This document shows, in pieces, positions 50,614 to 59,759 of a stretch of 64,000 bases of DNA. Under the pieces are notes generated by a model. It saw nothing but the letters and a program-made list of their open reading frames with translations, ran no database searches and had not been told where the DNA came from. Within the stretch, counting starts at the first letter, position 1, and the number at the start of each line of letters is the position of its first letter. The stretch covers positions 1 through 64,000 of the forward strand of contig JAPWHF010000017.1 of NCBI GenBank assembly GCA_027214125.1, written 5' to 3'. The DNA comes from Zoogloeaceae bacterium G21618-S1 (GTDB lineage: Bacteria; Pseudomonadota; Gammaproteobacteria; Burkholderiales; Rhodocyclaceae). Made by a program: the position numbers and the translations under genes.

Positions 50614-52019
50614 TTCGTGTTGTTCTCTTTCTTTTTCTTGCGTCCGTTATTGGGTTGTCGTTTGTCGCGGGTTTGCGCTATTCCGGGCTTTGGGCGGTGT
50701 ATCTCTCTTTTGCCATCGCCGCGAACGCGCTTCTGCTTGCGGGGTTTCGCCGGGGTGCGCTGTACTTTGACACCTTCATCGGCATTTTCCTGTGGCTCGG
50801 CTTCTGGCTGAAGCTCTCCATTCGCGTGGCCTTCCTGGGGGGTGAGTTCAGCGAACCCGTGGGCGCATTCGATGCTTCGCCGCAGTCCTTCGATGCCGTT
50901 CTGCTTGTGGCCACTGCCAGCTTTTCAGCATTGCTGCTCGCAACCTTCGTGCGGGAGCGTTACTTCAGCTATCCGGCGCAGGCTCCTGGTTGCGCGGACT
51001 CCGGACTGTTCCTGTTCTACCGGAAGTATCGCAGCCTTGTCGTGACGGTCTTCCTCGTCACGATTGTGCTTGCGGCGCTGAGCAATGTCTGGCTCGGGAT
51101 CTATCAGCGCGGGATGGTCACGGGGACAGTGCTGCCCTTCGGCCTGAATGGTGTCTACAAATGGGCACTGCAGTTTGGGCTTGCTTCGATCTCGGCGCTG
51201 ATCGTGCGCTTCGAGATCGAGCTTGGACGGCGCTTGACGCCGCTTGCCATCATCGTTCCTGTGTTTGAAGGTTTCATGTCGAATACGGCAATGCTCAGCC
51301 GGGGGATGGTGTTGAACGCATCCGCCATCGGCGTTGGTGGATTGCGAACAATGCTGTCCCGGACAATGAAAATTGGCTCATTGCGCCTTGGTGCGGCAGC
51401 GGCCTTGTTCTGCCTTTTGTTCGTGATATCGGTTCTTGCTGTCAATTATCTTCGTATCGCGGCTTTCAACATGGGTGAAGAGGGTGTTCAGTCACAGACC
51501 GCAGCGGTCACCGGGAGTATGACCACGCCCTTGTTCATTGATCGATGGGTGGGTATCGAGGGTCTGATGGCAGTCGCCTCCTCCGATATAAAGGGGTGGG
51601 ATCTGTGGCGGGCGGCTTGGCAAGAGCGCTTTCAGGAGGGGACGCCAAGTCTTTACGATCAGCGACTCATCGCCTCTCCGTATTTGACCCCGGGGGTCGA
51701 TCGCTCGCGGAATCATTTTGTCTCCTTGCCAGGGATGGTTGCTTTTCTTTACTACCCCGGGTCGATGCTGTTCCTGTGTGCATCGTTGCTCGTTGTAGCT
51801 TGGTCCGCCGCTTTTCTTGAATACCTGACCTACCGATTCTGCGGCGGGAACTGGATTCTCTGTGCGCTGTTTGCACAGGTAATTGCTTTCCGCTACGCAA
51901 GCTTTGGCTACGTCCCCGGGCAGTCATATCTTCTTTTCGGGTCTCTGGTCCTCAACGGTGCTCTGATCCTGCTTGCCGATCGACTGCTGCGGCGTGTTCA
52001 GCAAAATGGTGTGGCATGA
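50610..52019 (+). CDS. Multi-pass membrane protein, candidate Wzy-type polymerase
   Basis: A 469-residue integral membrane protein with about 11-12 hydrophobic helices and a large loop around residues 300-370 (FNMGEEGVQSQTAAVTGSM ... ASPYLTPGVDRSRNHFVSLP). Topology, size and position between glycosyltransferases fit a Wzy polymerase. Family motifs are too weak to be sure, and it has no O-antigen ligase signature. It starts by ATGA overlap with the GT4. Confidence 0.6.
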   Translation: MIRVVLFLFLASVIGLSFVAGLRYSGLWAVYLSFAIAANALLLAGFRRGALYFDTFIGIFLWLGFWLKLSIRVAFLGGEFSEPVGAFDASPQSFDAVLLVATASFSALLLATFVRERYFSYPAQAPGCADSGLFLFYRKYRSLVVTVFLVTIVLAALSNVWLGIYQRGMVTGTVLPFGLNGVYKWALQFGLASISALIVRFEIELGRRLTPLAIIVPVFEGFMSNTAMLSRGMVLNASAIGVGGLRTMLSRTMKIGSLRLGAAAALFCLLFVISVLAVNYLRIAAFNMGEEGVQSQTAAVTGSMTTPLFIDRWVGIEGLMAVASSDIKGWDLWRAAWQERFQEGTPSLYDQRLIASPYLTPGVDRSRNHFVSLPGMVAFLYYPGSMLFLCASLLVVAWSAAFLEYLTYRFCGGNWILCALFAQVIAFRYASFGYVPGQSYLLFGSLVLNGALILLADRLLRRVQQNGVA

Positions 52020-52073
52020 GGCTTTGCGGCAAAGGAACGGCTGGACGGCTCGTCGACAGCAGGAGATGACCGG

Positions 52074-54518
52074 ATGAAGCGATCGGCCTACCTGCTGTTC
52101 CCCTTGGCAGCCTTGTTCAATTCGTTCTCGATGACCGCCTTGCTGCTCGTCTTCGGGCTTTCCGGCCGGGCCGAAATCGCCGCAGACATTGCGCTCATTC
52201 AGGGCGCTTCCCTGGCGCTTTTTTTTGCGTTCTCTGCCAATGCGCGCAATGTCGTGCTGGCCTCGAGCGACGACACCGTTCAACAGGCGGCTTCCGCTCT
52301 GATGGTGACGCGTCTCGCGCTACTGGTGCCGCTGGCGCTTGTCACCTATTTCCTGAGCGTTAGTGTCGGCGGTGCGATTGCCAGCCTCGCCATCACTCTG
52401 ATTGTCCGGCGGGCGTGTGAGTGGCTGGGCGAAATAGCCTTGGCCAGTCACGAGGTTCGTGGCGATACGGCCGCTGCGTCGCGTGTACTCGTTGCCGAGG
52501 GTTTGGCGCTGGCCGCATGTGTTGTCGCGTCATTGATCATGGGCTTTGATCTGGCCTTGAGCGCGATGCCTTGGGCGATTGTTCCACTGTTGTCGCTGCG
52601 TGGCGCAAAGCTATCGCTGCGATCGCAGCATTTCGGCCTCGGCACGCTGTTGCCGCATTTCGGTTCGTCAGGGATTATTGGCGCAAGCGTCTTCGTGTTC
52701 CGGCTGTCTGTGACCTTGCTTGCTGGAAAAGCGCTGGCGGGTACGTTGTTTACGGCATTTGCGGTCGGCAGCCTTGTTCCGACGGTGTTCGGGCAGGCGC
52801 TTGCGCCAACGCTTATTCGTCGATTTGGCCAAAGAAAATTGCCCTATCAGTTCGCGGTCGCGCCCCTTGGCATGATCCTCGCCGGGAGCCTGCTCGCCAT
52901 TGTAGCGGCCTGGTTTCCGCATGTACTGCCAGAGGGCGGGCTGCCGCCTGTATTCTGGCTGGCGACGGGGCTCTCGGTTGCTGGCGGCGCTGTCATGACT
53001 GTTGCGATGCTACTGCGTACCCGACTGCTTCACGAGGGCGGCGGGCGGGACGCTTTTGGTCCTGATCTCCTTGCTAATGTGCTTATTGCGACGTGCGTCC
53101 CCTTTGTCTTTTACGTGTTTGGAGCGGCATCGCTGGCCGGGCTCTATCTTCTGAGTGCAGTTATCAACCTTGGCTTCATTCTGAGTGCCAGGCGCTGGTT
53201 TTTGGTTGAAGGCGAGCGTCGAAAATGGTTTCTGATCGGCCTTCCGGTATTGCTGGTTTTTCCCGTCTTCTTCCAGCTGGATGGCGGTTTGTTCAGGGAT
53301 ATAGCGTTTGTTTTTGATGCTCAGGGGGCAATCAAGAAGCTCCCTTTGCCGGCATCCGTCATCGTCATGTTCCTGGGGATTGCTGTGCTGGGGAATTATT
53401 GGCAGGCATCGAGAGCGCTGACGACTTTGTTTTTCTCGTCACTCCTGTTTGTCCTCACCTCGTTGGTTGCCGCAGATGGGAGTGCTTATCAAGAAGGGGC
53501 CAAACTGATCCTCCTTGCCCAGTTTCTGCTGCCGATGTTCGGGCTGGTTCTTGGTGAGATGTATGGAATGACCGACAATAACGGCCGGTCCCTGCAGTGG
53601 GCCGCGTGCGGGATGCTGCTTGTGGTGCTGCCAGCGCAGTTGGTATCGACCTGGAGTGATGGCTATACGGTTTTGAGCCCGCATGTATTCCTGTTTAGTA
53701 TCTATCAACACCTTCAGTATTTTCCAATGGTGGTGTCGGCGTTGGCCATTGCGACCGCAATTGCGCTTTGGGACAAGACAACTCTTGAAAAGCGGGCAGT
53801 TTTCGTCCTGATGCCAGTGGCAGCCATTTATCTGTTTTCGACACATTCGATGGCGGCGGTACTCGGTCTTGTCCTGGCGCTAGCCGGGTTCGGTTATTAC
53901 CACCTGCGAAAAGAGGCTGGCCGCGCCCAGACCGCGCTCTTGCTGATTGTGGTTTTGTCATCGCTTGCGACGTTCAGTGTCGCCAGGGAATCGGGATGGC
54001 TGGCGAGTCAGCTAGTACCGGATGGGCAGGTCGTTGAACAGGAAACATGGCAGACAAAACTCTCGACATCCTCTGAATCTAGCGCCGCCGCCGTGCTGCA
54101 AGGCGTCGTCGAACGCTTCGAGCATTGGCGCTTTTTCTATCATGGTGTGCTGGAGTCGCCACACAGCTTTCTTGCTGGACATGCGACGCCTCCCGATCGG
54201 GAAAAGCATCCGAGTGCGCACAATTACTGGCTCGATACCGCATACAATTTTGGAACGATATCGCTTATTCCTCTGGCCGGAATGTTGATTTGGACGCTGC
54301 GTGCGCTATGGGTCGGGCGCGATGAATTGTCCAAGGATTCGATACTTTTCGGGTTGGCGCTTGCGGTTCTCTATTTGCTGTTTTTCGAGAACATGCTCAA
54401 GGTCGGCATGCGGCAGCCCTATCCCGGGATCATCACATTTTTCCTGTGGGGCTTGCTCATCGCCCGTTTGCGCCTACACGGTAGCCGTATTGATTTGACG
54501 GAGCCGAGAACCGTATGA
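52074..54518 (+). CDS. Apparent flippase (Wzx-like) / O-antigen polymerase-ligase fusion membrane protein
   Basis: An 814-residue membrane protein, about twice the size of either family. AGGAG precedes ATG 52074. Residues ~1-385 form a run of 12 or so helices in the style of MATE/Wzx flippases (KRSAYLLFPLAALFNSFSM, FRLSVTLLAGKALAGTLFTA, LVPTVFGQALAPTLIRRFG). Residues ~395-814 form a second polytopic unit. It carries a periplasmic loop and the Wzy/WaaL-type signature HNYWLDTAYNFGTISLIPLA (His716) as seen in O-antigen ligase/polymerase domains, then helices to the end. The frame is unbroken, so it is not a simple sequencing join of two genes. Alternatives: two domains with other transport roles. 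Confidence 0.7.
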   Translation: MKRSAYLLFPLAALFNSFSMTALLLVFGLSGRAEIAADIALIQGASLALFFAFSANARNVVLASSDDTVQQAASALMVTRLALLVPLALVTYFLSVSVGGAIASLAITLIVRRACEWLGEIALASHEVRGDTAAASRVLVAEGLALAACVVASLIMGFDLALSAMPWAIVPLLSLRGAKLSLRSQHFGLGTLLPHFGSSGIIGASVFVFRLSVTLLAGKALAGTLFTAFAVGSLVPTVFGQALAPTLIRRFGQRKLPYQFAVAPLGMILAGSLLAIVAAWFPHVLPEGGLPPVFWLATGLSVAGGAVMTVAMLLRTRLLHEGGGRDAFGPDLLANVLIATCVPFVFYVFGAASLAGLYLLSAVINLGFILSARRWFLVEGERRKWFLIGLPVLLVFPVFFQLDGGLFRDIAFVFDAQGAIKKLPLPASVIVMFLGIAVLGNYWQASRALTTLFFSSLLFVLTSLVAADGSAYQEGAKLILLAQFLLPMFGLVLGEMYGMTDNNGRSLQWAACGMLLVVLPAQLVSTWSDGYTVLSPHVFLFSIYQHLQYFPMVVSALAIATAIALWDKTTLEKRAVFVLMPVAAIYLFSTHSMAAVLGLVLALAGFGYYHLRKEAGRAQTALLLIVVLSSLATFSVARESGWLASQLVPDGQVVEQETWQTKLSTSSESSAAAVLQGVVERFEHWRFFYHGVLESPHSFLAGHATPPDREKHPSAHNYWLDTAYNFGTISLIPLAGMLIWTLRALWVGRDELSKDSILFGLALAVLYLLFFENMLKVGMRQPYPGIITFFLWGLLIARLRLHGSRIDLTEPRTV

Positions 54519-55765
54519 AGGTCCTGATCGTGACGCAGTATTTCTGGCCGGAGAGCTTCGGCATTACGGCGCTCGCGCGCTCGATGCAAGAGCGCGGCGT
54601 GACCGTCACCGTCTTGACCGGGCAACCGAATTATCCCGGCGGCGTGGTCTTCCCGGGCTATGCGGCGTGGCGCACCGCTCGGGAGACGTTTAGCGGCGTT
54701 GAGATCATGCGGGTGCCGCTCGCGCCACGTGGTATCAAGTCCGGACTGCGGTTGGCGGTGAACTACCTGTCCTTCCTGGTCAGTGCTTCACTCCTGGGGC
54801 CGTGGATGCTGCGGGGTCGTCAGTTCGACGCGGTTTTCGTGTATGCCCCGTCGCCTCTCCTGCAGGCATTGCCGGCGGTGCTTCTTTCCTGGTGGAAGCG
54901 TGCGCCGTTGGTCGTCTGGGTGCAGGATTTGTGGCCTGAAAGCCTGTCTGCGACGGGCTTCGTGCGAAACAAGCGGATACTCGGTCTGGTCGGTTCGGTG
55001 GTGCGGTACATTTATCGGCGTACCGACCTGATACTCATTCCATCGGAGGCGTTCCGGGAGCCCGTCCAACGCCTGACGTCCTCGAAGGGGCGCATCACCT
55101 ACTATCCGAACGCATTTGTCGAAGAACCTGTTGAGGCGAGCACGCCCTCGCCGGCCTTGAGCGCCCTGCTTGCGGAGATTGCCGCGTCGTCGTCGGTCGT
55201 CTTTGCCGGAAATCTGGGCACAGCGCAGTCGTTGGAGACGATGCTGGACGCGGCAGAGCGTGTTGCGGAGCGAGGGCATCCCGTTCGCTTCTTCATCGTG
55301 GGGAGCGGCAGTCTGTCGGGGTGGCTTGCCGAAGAGGTGGCGCGAAGGGGGCTGACGAACGTCTTGCTGCCGGGGCGTTTTCCGTCCTCGGCGATGATGT
55401 CGATCTACGCGTCGGCAACGGCGCTTCTGGTGAGTCTGCGCGATGAGCCGATTTTCGCGCAGACGATCCCGAGCAAGGTTCAGGGCTATCTGGCAGCAGG
55501 AAAGCCGATCATTGCCTCGCTCAATGGTGAAGGGGCGCGCGTCGTCGTCGAGGCGAAGGCGGGCGTGGCGTGTCCTGCGGGCGACAGCGAGGCGCTTGCC
55601 GAGGCCGTTGTTCATATCTGCAGGCTGGATGACGACGCAAGGCGTGAAATGGGCGAAAATGGGCGCCGCTATGCAGAAAAGCATTTTGCACTTGCCGGGC
55701 TGACGGATGATCTGATCGCCCGGTTCGAGGCACTATCGGCACAACGGAGGGAATCGTCGCGATGA
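54515..55765 (+). CDS. Family 4 glycosyltransferase (WbuB/WbnH-like)
   Basis: A 416-residue GT4: ILIVTQYFWPESFGITALAR-type start (KVLIVTQYFWPE), VTVLTGQPNYPGGVVFPGY, WVQDLWPESLSATGFVRN, VFAGNLGTAQSLETMLDAAE, and an LPGRFPSSAMMSIYASATAL block with IPSKVQGYLAAGKPI. This is the WbuB/FnlC-associated L-FucNAc/L-QuiNAc transferase style. It overlaps both neighbours by ATGA, immediately before the genes for such a sugar. Confidence 0.9.
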   Translation: MKVLIVTQYFWPESFGITALARSMQERGVTVTVLTGQPNYPGGVVFPGYAAWRTARETFSGVEIMRVPLAPRGIKSGLRLAVNYLSFLVSASLLGPWMLRGRQFDAVFVYAPSPLLQALPAVLLSWWKRAPLVVWVQDLWPESLSATGFVRNKRILGLVGSVVRYIYRRTDLILIPSEAFREPVQRLTSSKGRITYYPNAFVEEPVEASTPSPALSALLAEIAASSSVVFAGNLGTAQSLETMLDAAERVAERGHPVRFFIVGSGSLSGWLAEEVARRGLTNVLLPGRFPSSAMMSIYASATALLVSLRDEPIFAQTIPSKVQGYLAAGKPIIASLNGEGARVVVEAKAGVACPAGDSEALAEAVVHICRLDDDARREMGENGRRYAEKHFALAGLTDDLIARFEALSAQRRESSR

Positions 55766-56619
55766 GAATTCTGGTGCTTGGCGTCTCGGGCATGCTGGGT
55801 AACGCCATGTATAGGACGCTTTCGGAGAACGCGGACCTTGAGGTCTGGGGTTCGGTCCGCTCCTCTGGCGCAAAGCGCTATTTTGCCGAGAGCTTGAGGG
55901 ATCGGATTCTGGCCGGCGTCGATGTGGAGAACATGGACTCGCTCTCGGCGCTGTTCGAGCGCGTGCGTCCGCAGGTGGTCGTCAACTGCGTGGGGCTTGT
56001 CAAGCAACTCGTAGAGTCGAATGACCCTTTGGTTGCGCTTCCGATCAATGCCATGCTGCCACACCGTCTGTCACGATATTGCGCCCTTGTCGGCGCCCGT
56101 CTCGTACATTTCAGCACGGACTGCGTCTTCAGTGGCAAGCGCGGTGGCTACCGCGAATCGGACGTTTCCGATGCACAAGACCTGTATGGAAAATCGAAGT
56201 TTATTGGCGAGGTGTCGGACGACGCGCATGCGCTGACGCTCCGGACCTCGATCATCGGGCACGAGCTCGCAAGTCACCATGGTTTGGTCGAGTGGTTTCT
56301 GCATCAGGAAGGAAGCGTTCGCGGGTATCGCCGAGTCGTTTTTTCAGGGCTTCCGACGGTCGAGCTTTCGCGGGTCGTTCGCGATGTCGTGATTCCGCAG
56401 GCGGGGCTGTCGGGCGTCCATCATGTCGCCTCGGCTCCGATCACGAAGCATGATCTGCTTGAGCTGGTGGCGAAGGCGTATGGCAAGGCGACTCGCATTG
56501 AGCCCGATGATTCGGTGGTCATTGATCGCACGCTGGTGGCGGATCAATTCAGGGATTTGACGGGTTATGTCGCACCAGACTGGCCCGAACTCGTGCGGCG
56601 CATGAAGAATTTCAGCTAA
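55762..56619 (+). CDS. RmlD-type reductase of the UDP-L-QuiNAc/L-RhaNAc route (WbvR-like)
   Basis: A 285-residue RmlD-family SDR: ILVLGVSGMLGNAMYRTLS, VVVNCVGLVKQLVESNDPL, LVHFSTDCVFSGKRGGYRES, DLYGKSKFIGEV and LRTSIIGHELASHHGLVEWF. It lacks the cupin extension of FnlB/WbjC-type reductases (normally ~370 residues). It therefore fits WbvR, which with a 4,6-dehydratase/epimerase and a 2-epimerase yields UDP-L-QuiNAc. The two partner genes follow directly. The family is certain; the exact sugar is inferred. Confidence 0.82.
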   Translation: MRILVLGVSGMLGNAMYRTLSENADLEVWGSVRSSGAKRYFAESLRDRILAGVDVENMDSLSALFERVRPQVVVNCVGLVKQLVESNDPLVALPINAMLPHRLSRYCALVGARLVHFSTDCVFSGKRGGYRESDVSDAQDLYGKSKFIGEVSDDAHALTLRTSIIGHELASHHGLVEWFLHQEGSVRGYRRVVFSGLPTVELSRVVRDVVIPQAGLSGVHHVASAPITKHDLLELVAKAYGKATRIEPDDSVVIDRTLVADQFRDLTGYVAPDWPELVRRMKNFS

Positions 56620-56629
56620 GAGGTAGTTT

Positions 56630-57640
56630 ATGTTTTCTGGCAAGACACTCATGATTACCGGCGGGACGGGGTCCTTCGGTAACGCCGTGCTTACCCGCTT
56701 TCTTGACACCGCAGTGAAGGAAATACGGATCTTCAGTCGGGACGAGAAGAAGCAGGAGGACATGCGGATCGCGCTGGCGAACGACAAGGTCAAGTTCTAC
56801 ATCGGCGACGTGCGTGACAGCGACAGCCTCGCGCAGGCCATGACCGGGGTCGACTATGTGTTCCATGCCGCGGCGCTCAAGCAGGTGCCGTCCTGCGAGT
56901 TCTATCCGATGGAGGCGGTCCGCACCAACGTGCTGGGTACCGAGAATGTGCTGAATGCGGCGATTGCGCGTGGGGTGAGCCGGGTGGTGGTGCTCAGCAC
57001 CGACAAGGCGGTCTACCCGATCAACGCCATGGGCATTTCCAAGGCGATGGCCGAGAAGCTGATGGTGGCCAAGTCGCGCACCATTCCTGCCGGTGGCACG
57101 GTGGTCTGCGCGACCCGTTATGGCAACGTGATGGCCTCGCGGGGTTCGGTGATACCGCTCTTTGTCGATCAGCTTCGGGCGGGAGAGCCGCTGACGCTAA
57201 CCGATCCGAACATGACGCGTTTCTTGATGTCGCTGGAGGATTCGGTGGATCTGGTGCTGCATGCGTTTGAGCATGCGGAGCAGGGTGACATCTTCATTCA
57301 GAAAGCGCCGGCCTCAACCGTAGGCGATCTGGCGCAGGCCTTGAAAGAGCTGCTGGGAAGTGCGAATCCGGTGAAGATCATCGGTACGCGTCACGGCGAA
57401 AAGCTCTACGAATCGCTAGTGTCTCGTGAGGAAATGGCCAAGGCCGAGGACATGGGCCGCTACTATCGCATCCCGGCCGATAACCGCGATCTGAACTACA
57501 AGAAGTATTTTGTCGAGGGCGAGCAGCGTATTTCGGAACTGGACGACTATACCTCCCACAATACCGAGCGGCTGGATATCGCCGGGGTCAAGACTGTGCT
57601 GCAGTCACTTGACTACATTCGCGAGGTGTTGCGTGCTTAA
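56630..57640 (+). CDS. UDP-GlcNAc 4,6-dehydratase/5-epimerase (FnlA/WbjB/WbvB type)
   Basis: A 336-residue soluble SDR of the PseB/FnlA group. The opening FSGKTLMITGGTGSFGNAVL and IFSRDEKKQEDMR are diagnostic. It has AALKQVPSCEFYPMEAVRTN and STDKAVYPINAMGISKAMAE (Met in place of the usual Tyr, Lys kept), TRYGNVMASRGSVIPLFVDQ and IGTRHGEKLYESLVS. It starts L-sugar synthesis by dehydrating UDP-GlcNAc with C5 inversion. It is closer to FnlA than to PseB, but could in principle also feed pseC, since no separate PseB is present in the window. AAGAGG lies 5-10 nt upstream. Confidence 0.9.
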   Translation: MFSGKTLMITGGTGSFGNAVLTRFLDTAVKEIRIFSRDEKKQEDMRIALANDKVKFYIGDVRDSDSLAQAMTGVDYVFHAAALKQVPSCEFYPMEAVRTNVLGTENVLNAAIARGVSRVVVLSTDKAVYPINAMGISKAMAEKLMVAKSRTIPAGGTVVCATRYGNVMASRGSVIPLFVDQLRAGEPLTLTDPNMTRFLMSLEDSVDLVLHAFEHAEQGDIFIQKAPASTVGDLAQALKELLGSANPVKIIGTRHGEKLYESLVSREEMAKAEDMGRYYRIPADNRDLNYKKYFVEGEQRISELDDYTSHNTERLDIAGVKTVLQSLDYIREVLRA

Positions 57641-58760
57641 AGTCATGACGCTCGTCGGCACCCGGCCCGAATTGATCAAGATGAGCCGGGTGATCGCCGA
57701 GCTCGACCGCCAGGTCGAGCATGTGTTGGTGCACTCTGGTCAGAACTACGATTTCGAGTTGAATCAGGTGTTCTTCGACGATCTGGATATCCGCAAGCCA
57801 GACCACTTTCTCGGTGCCGCTGGTGAGAATGCCGCCCAGACCATCGCCGAGGTGATCGCCAAGGCAGATGCGGTGTTCGAGCGCGAGAAGCCCGATGCTC
57901 TCATGCTCTATGGCGACACCAATACTTGCCTCGCGGTGATTCCCGCAAAGCGTCGAAAAATTCCGGTTTTTCACATGGAGGCGGGCAACCGTTGCTTTGA
58001 TCAACGGGTGCCTGAAGAGCTCAACCGCAAGGTGTTGGACCATCTTTCCGACATCAACATGGTACTGACCGAGCACGCCCGCCGGTATCTGATTGCCGAG
58101 GGCATTCGACCCGAGACGATCATCAAGACCGGTTCGCACATGGAGGAGGTGCTCAACTACTACATGCCGCGCATCGAGGCGTCGGATGTGTTGGCGCGCG
58201 AAGGTCTGGACAGCGGAAAGTTTTTCATTGTCAGCGCGCATCGTGAAGAGAACGTCGATACCCCGGAGAATTTGCGCGACTTGCTTGAGTCCTTGCGTGG
58301 ACTCGTCGATACCTACGGTTTTCCGGTGATCGTTTCGACTCATCCGCGCACCCGAAAGCGTCTGGAGGCGCTTGGGGAATCGCTTGAGCATCCCTTGATC
58401 CGGTTCTCGAAGCCTTTCGGCTTGCTCGATTACATCAAGCTGCAGATGTCAGCTTTTTGCGTGTTGTCGGATAGCGGCACGATTACCGAGGAGGCATCCC
58501 TGCTCAATTTGCCGGCGGTGACCCTGCGTAATGCGCATGAGCGTCCGGAGGGTATGGATGAAGGTACGCTGATCATGAGCGGCCTCAAGCGTGCTGCGGT
58601 TCTGGAAGCAGTGAAGGTCATCACATCGCAGCACGACCGGGCGCGACGCGTGATTCCGGTGGTGCCTGACTATCAGGCGGGGCCGGTGTCAAAGCAGGTT
58701 GTGCGCGTTGTTCTCAGCTACACCGACTACGTCAACCGTACGGTGTGGCGCAAGACCTGA
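57633..58760 (+). CDS. UDP-N-acetyl sugar 2-epimerase (FnlC/WbjD/WbvD type)
   Basis: A 375-residue non-hydrolysing 2-epimerase. GTG 57633 (LKVMTLVGTRPELIKMS, matching the usual family N-terminus) has GAGGTG at good spacing and overlaps the previous stop; ATG 57645 is an alternative. It has VHSGQNYDFELNQVFF, ALMLYGDTNTCLAVI, VFHMEAGNRCFDQRVPEELN, FIVSAHREENVDTP and VLSDSGTITEEASLL. It ends the trio by inverting C2, giving UDP-L-FucNAc or UDP-L-QuiNAc. Confidence 0.9.
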   Translation: MLKVMTLVGTRPELIKMSRVIAELDRQVEHVLVHSGQNYDFELNQVFFDDLDIRKPDHFLGAAGENAAQTIAEVIAKADAVFEREKPDALMLYGDTNTCLAVIPAKRRKIPVFHMEAGNRCFDQRVPEELNRKVLDHLSDINMVLTEHARRYLIAEGIRPETIIKTGSHMEEVLNYYMPRIEASDVLAREGLDSGKFFIVSAHREENVDTPENLRDLLESLRGLVDTYGFPVIVSTHPRTRKRLEALGESLEHPLIRFSKPFGLLDYIKLQMSAFCVLSDSGTITEEASLLNLPAVTLRNAHERPEGMDEGTLIMSGLKRAAVLEAVKVITSQHDRARRVIPVVPDYQAGPVSKQVVRVVLSYTDYVNRTVWRKT

Positions 58761-58765
58761 CTGCC

Positions 58766-59725
58766 ATGCGGGTTCTGGTGACTGGGGCGAGTGGTTTCGT
58801 CGGGCGGGCGGTGCTCAGCCGTTTGCTGCGCGAGGACGGTGTGGTGGTGCGGGGTGCTTACCGAACGTTGCCGGCGTCGGTAGATGACCGGATTGAACCA
58901 TGCCTGGTGGGCGACCTTGGCCCTGATACCGATTGGCTGCCGGCGTTGGTCGATGTTGATGTGGTGATCCATTGCGCGGCGCGGGTGCATGTCATGCATG
59001 ACACCGAGTCCGACCCGCTGGCGGCGTATCGCCGAAGCAATGTCGACGGCACGCTGCACCTGGCGCGTTCGGCGGCGCGGGCGGGGTGTCGTCGTCTGGT
59101 TTTCGTCAGTTCGATCAAGGTTAACGGTGAGGCCACCGAACCGGGGCATCCGTTTGCTGAAGCGACGCCGCCGATGCCATGCGATCCCTATGGTGTGTCG
59201 AAGCTTAAAGCCGAGCAGGGCCTGCTCGATCTGGCGCGTGAGACCACGTTGGAGGTCGCGGTAGTGCGCCCGCCGCTAGTTTATGGCCCGGGTGTTAAAG
59301 CCAATTTCCGTTCGATGATGAGTTGGCTGTGCCGAGGCATACCGCTACCTTTCGGTGCGATCGACAATCGTCGCAGCCTGGTTGGCGTGGATAATCTGGC
59401 CGATCTGGTGGTCTGCTGTGCCGGTCACCCGGCCGCGGCGAATCAGGTGTTTCTGGCGGGCGATGGCGAGGATTTATCGACCACGGCCTTGTTGACGCGT
59501 GTGGCCGACGCACTGGGGCGGCGTGCGCGCTTGCTGCCGGTGCCGCCGAGCTGGATTTCGACCGTTGCCCGCTTGCTGGGGCGCCAGGCGCTGGCGACCC
59601 GCTTGTGTGGGTCGCTTCAGGTTGATATCAGCAAGGCACGGACTATGCTCGGCTGGATGCCGCCGGATTCGGTGGACGTTGGCTTGAAGAAAGTCGCGGC
59701 CGATTATCTGGCCCACCGCCAATGA
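58766..59725 (+). CDS. UDP-4-keto-sugar reductase/epimerase (WbpK/WbpV/WreQ-like SDR)
   Basis: A 319-residue extended SDR: RVLVTGASGFVGRAVLSRLL, VVIHCAARVHVMHDTESDPL, RLVFVSSIKVNGEATEPGHP, DPYGVSKLKAEQGLL and VVRPPLVYGPGVKANF. The combination is typical of the reductases beside WbpL- and WbpM-type genes that make UDP-D-FucNAc or UDP-D-QuiNAc from the keto intermediate. ATG 58766 follows the previous stop by 5 nt. Confidence 0.85.
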   Translation: MRVLVTGASGFVGRAVLSRLLREDGVVVRGAYRTLPASVDDRIEPCLVGDLGPDTDWLPALVDVDVVIHCAARVHVMHDTESDPLAAYRRSNVDGTLHLARSAARAGCRRLVFVSSIKVNGEATEPGHPFAEATPPMPCDPYGVSKLKAEQGLLDLARETTLEVAVVRPPLVYGPGVKANFRSMMSWLCRGIPLPFGAIDNRRSLVGVDNLADLVVCCAGHPAAANQVFLAGDGEDLSTTALLTRVADALGRRARLLPVPPSWISTVARLLGRQALATRLCGSLQVDISKARTMLGWMPPDSVDVGLKKVAADYLAHRQ

Positions 59726-59759
59726 TGTTCTCCCTCTTTCAAGCGATTGCGATCCGCCC

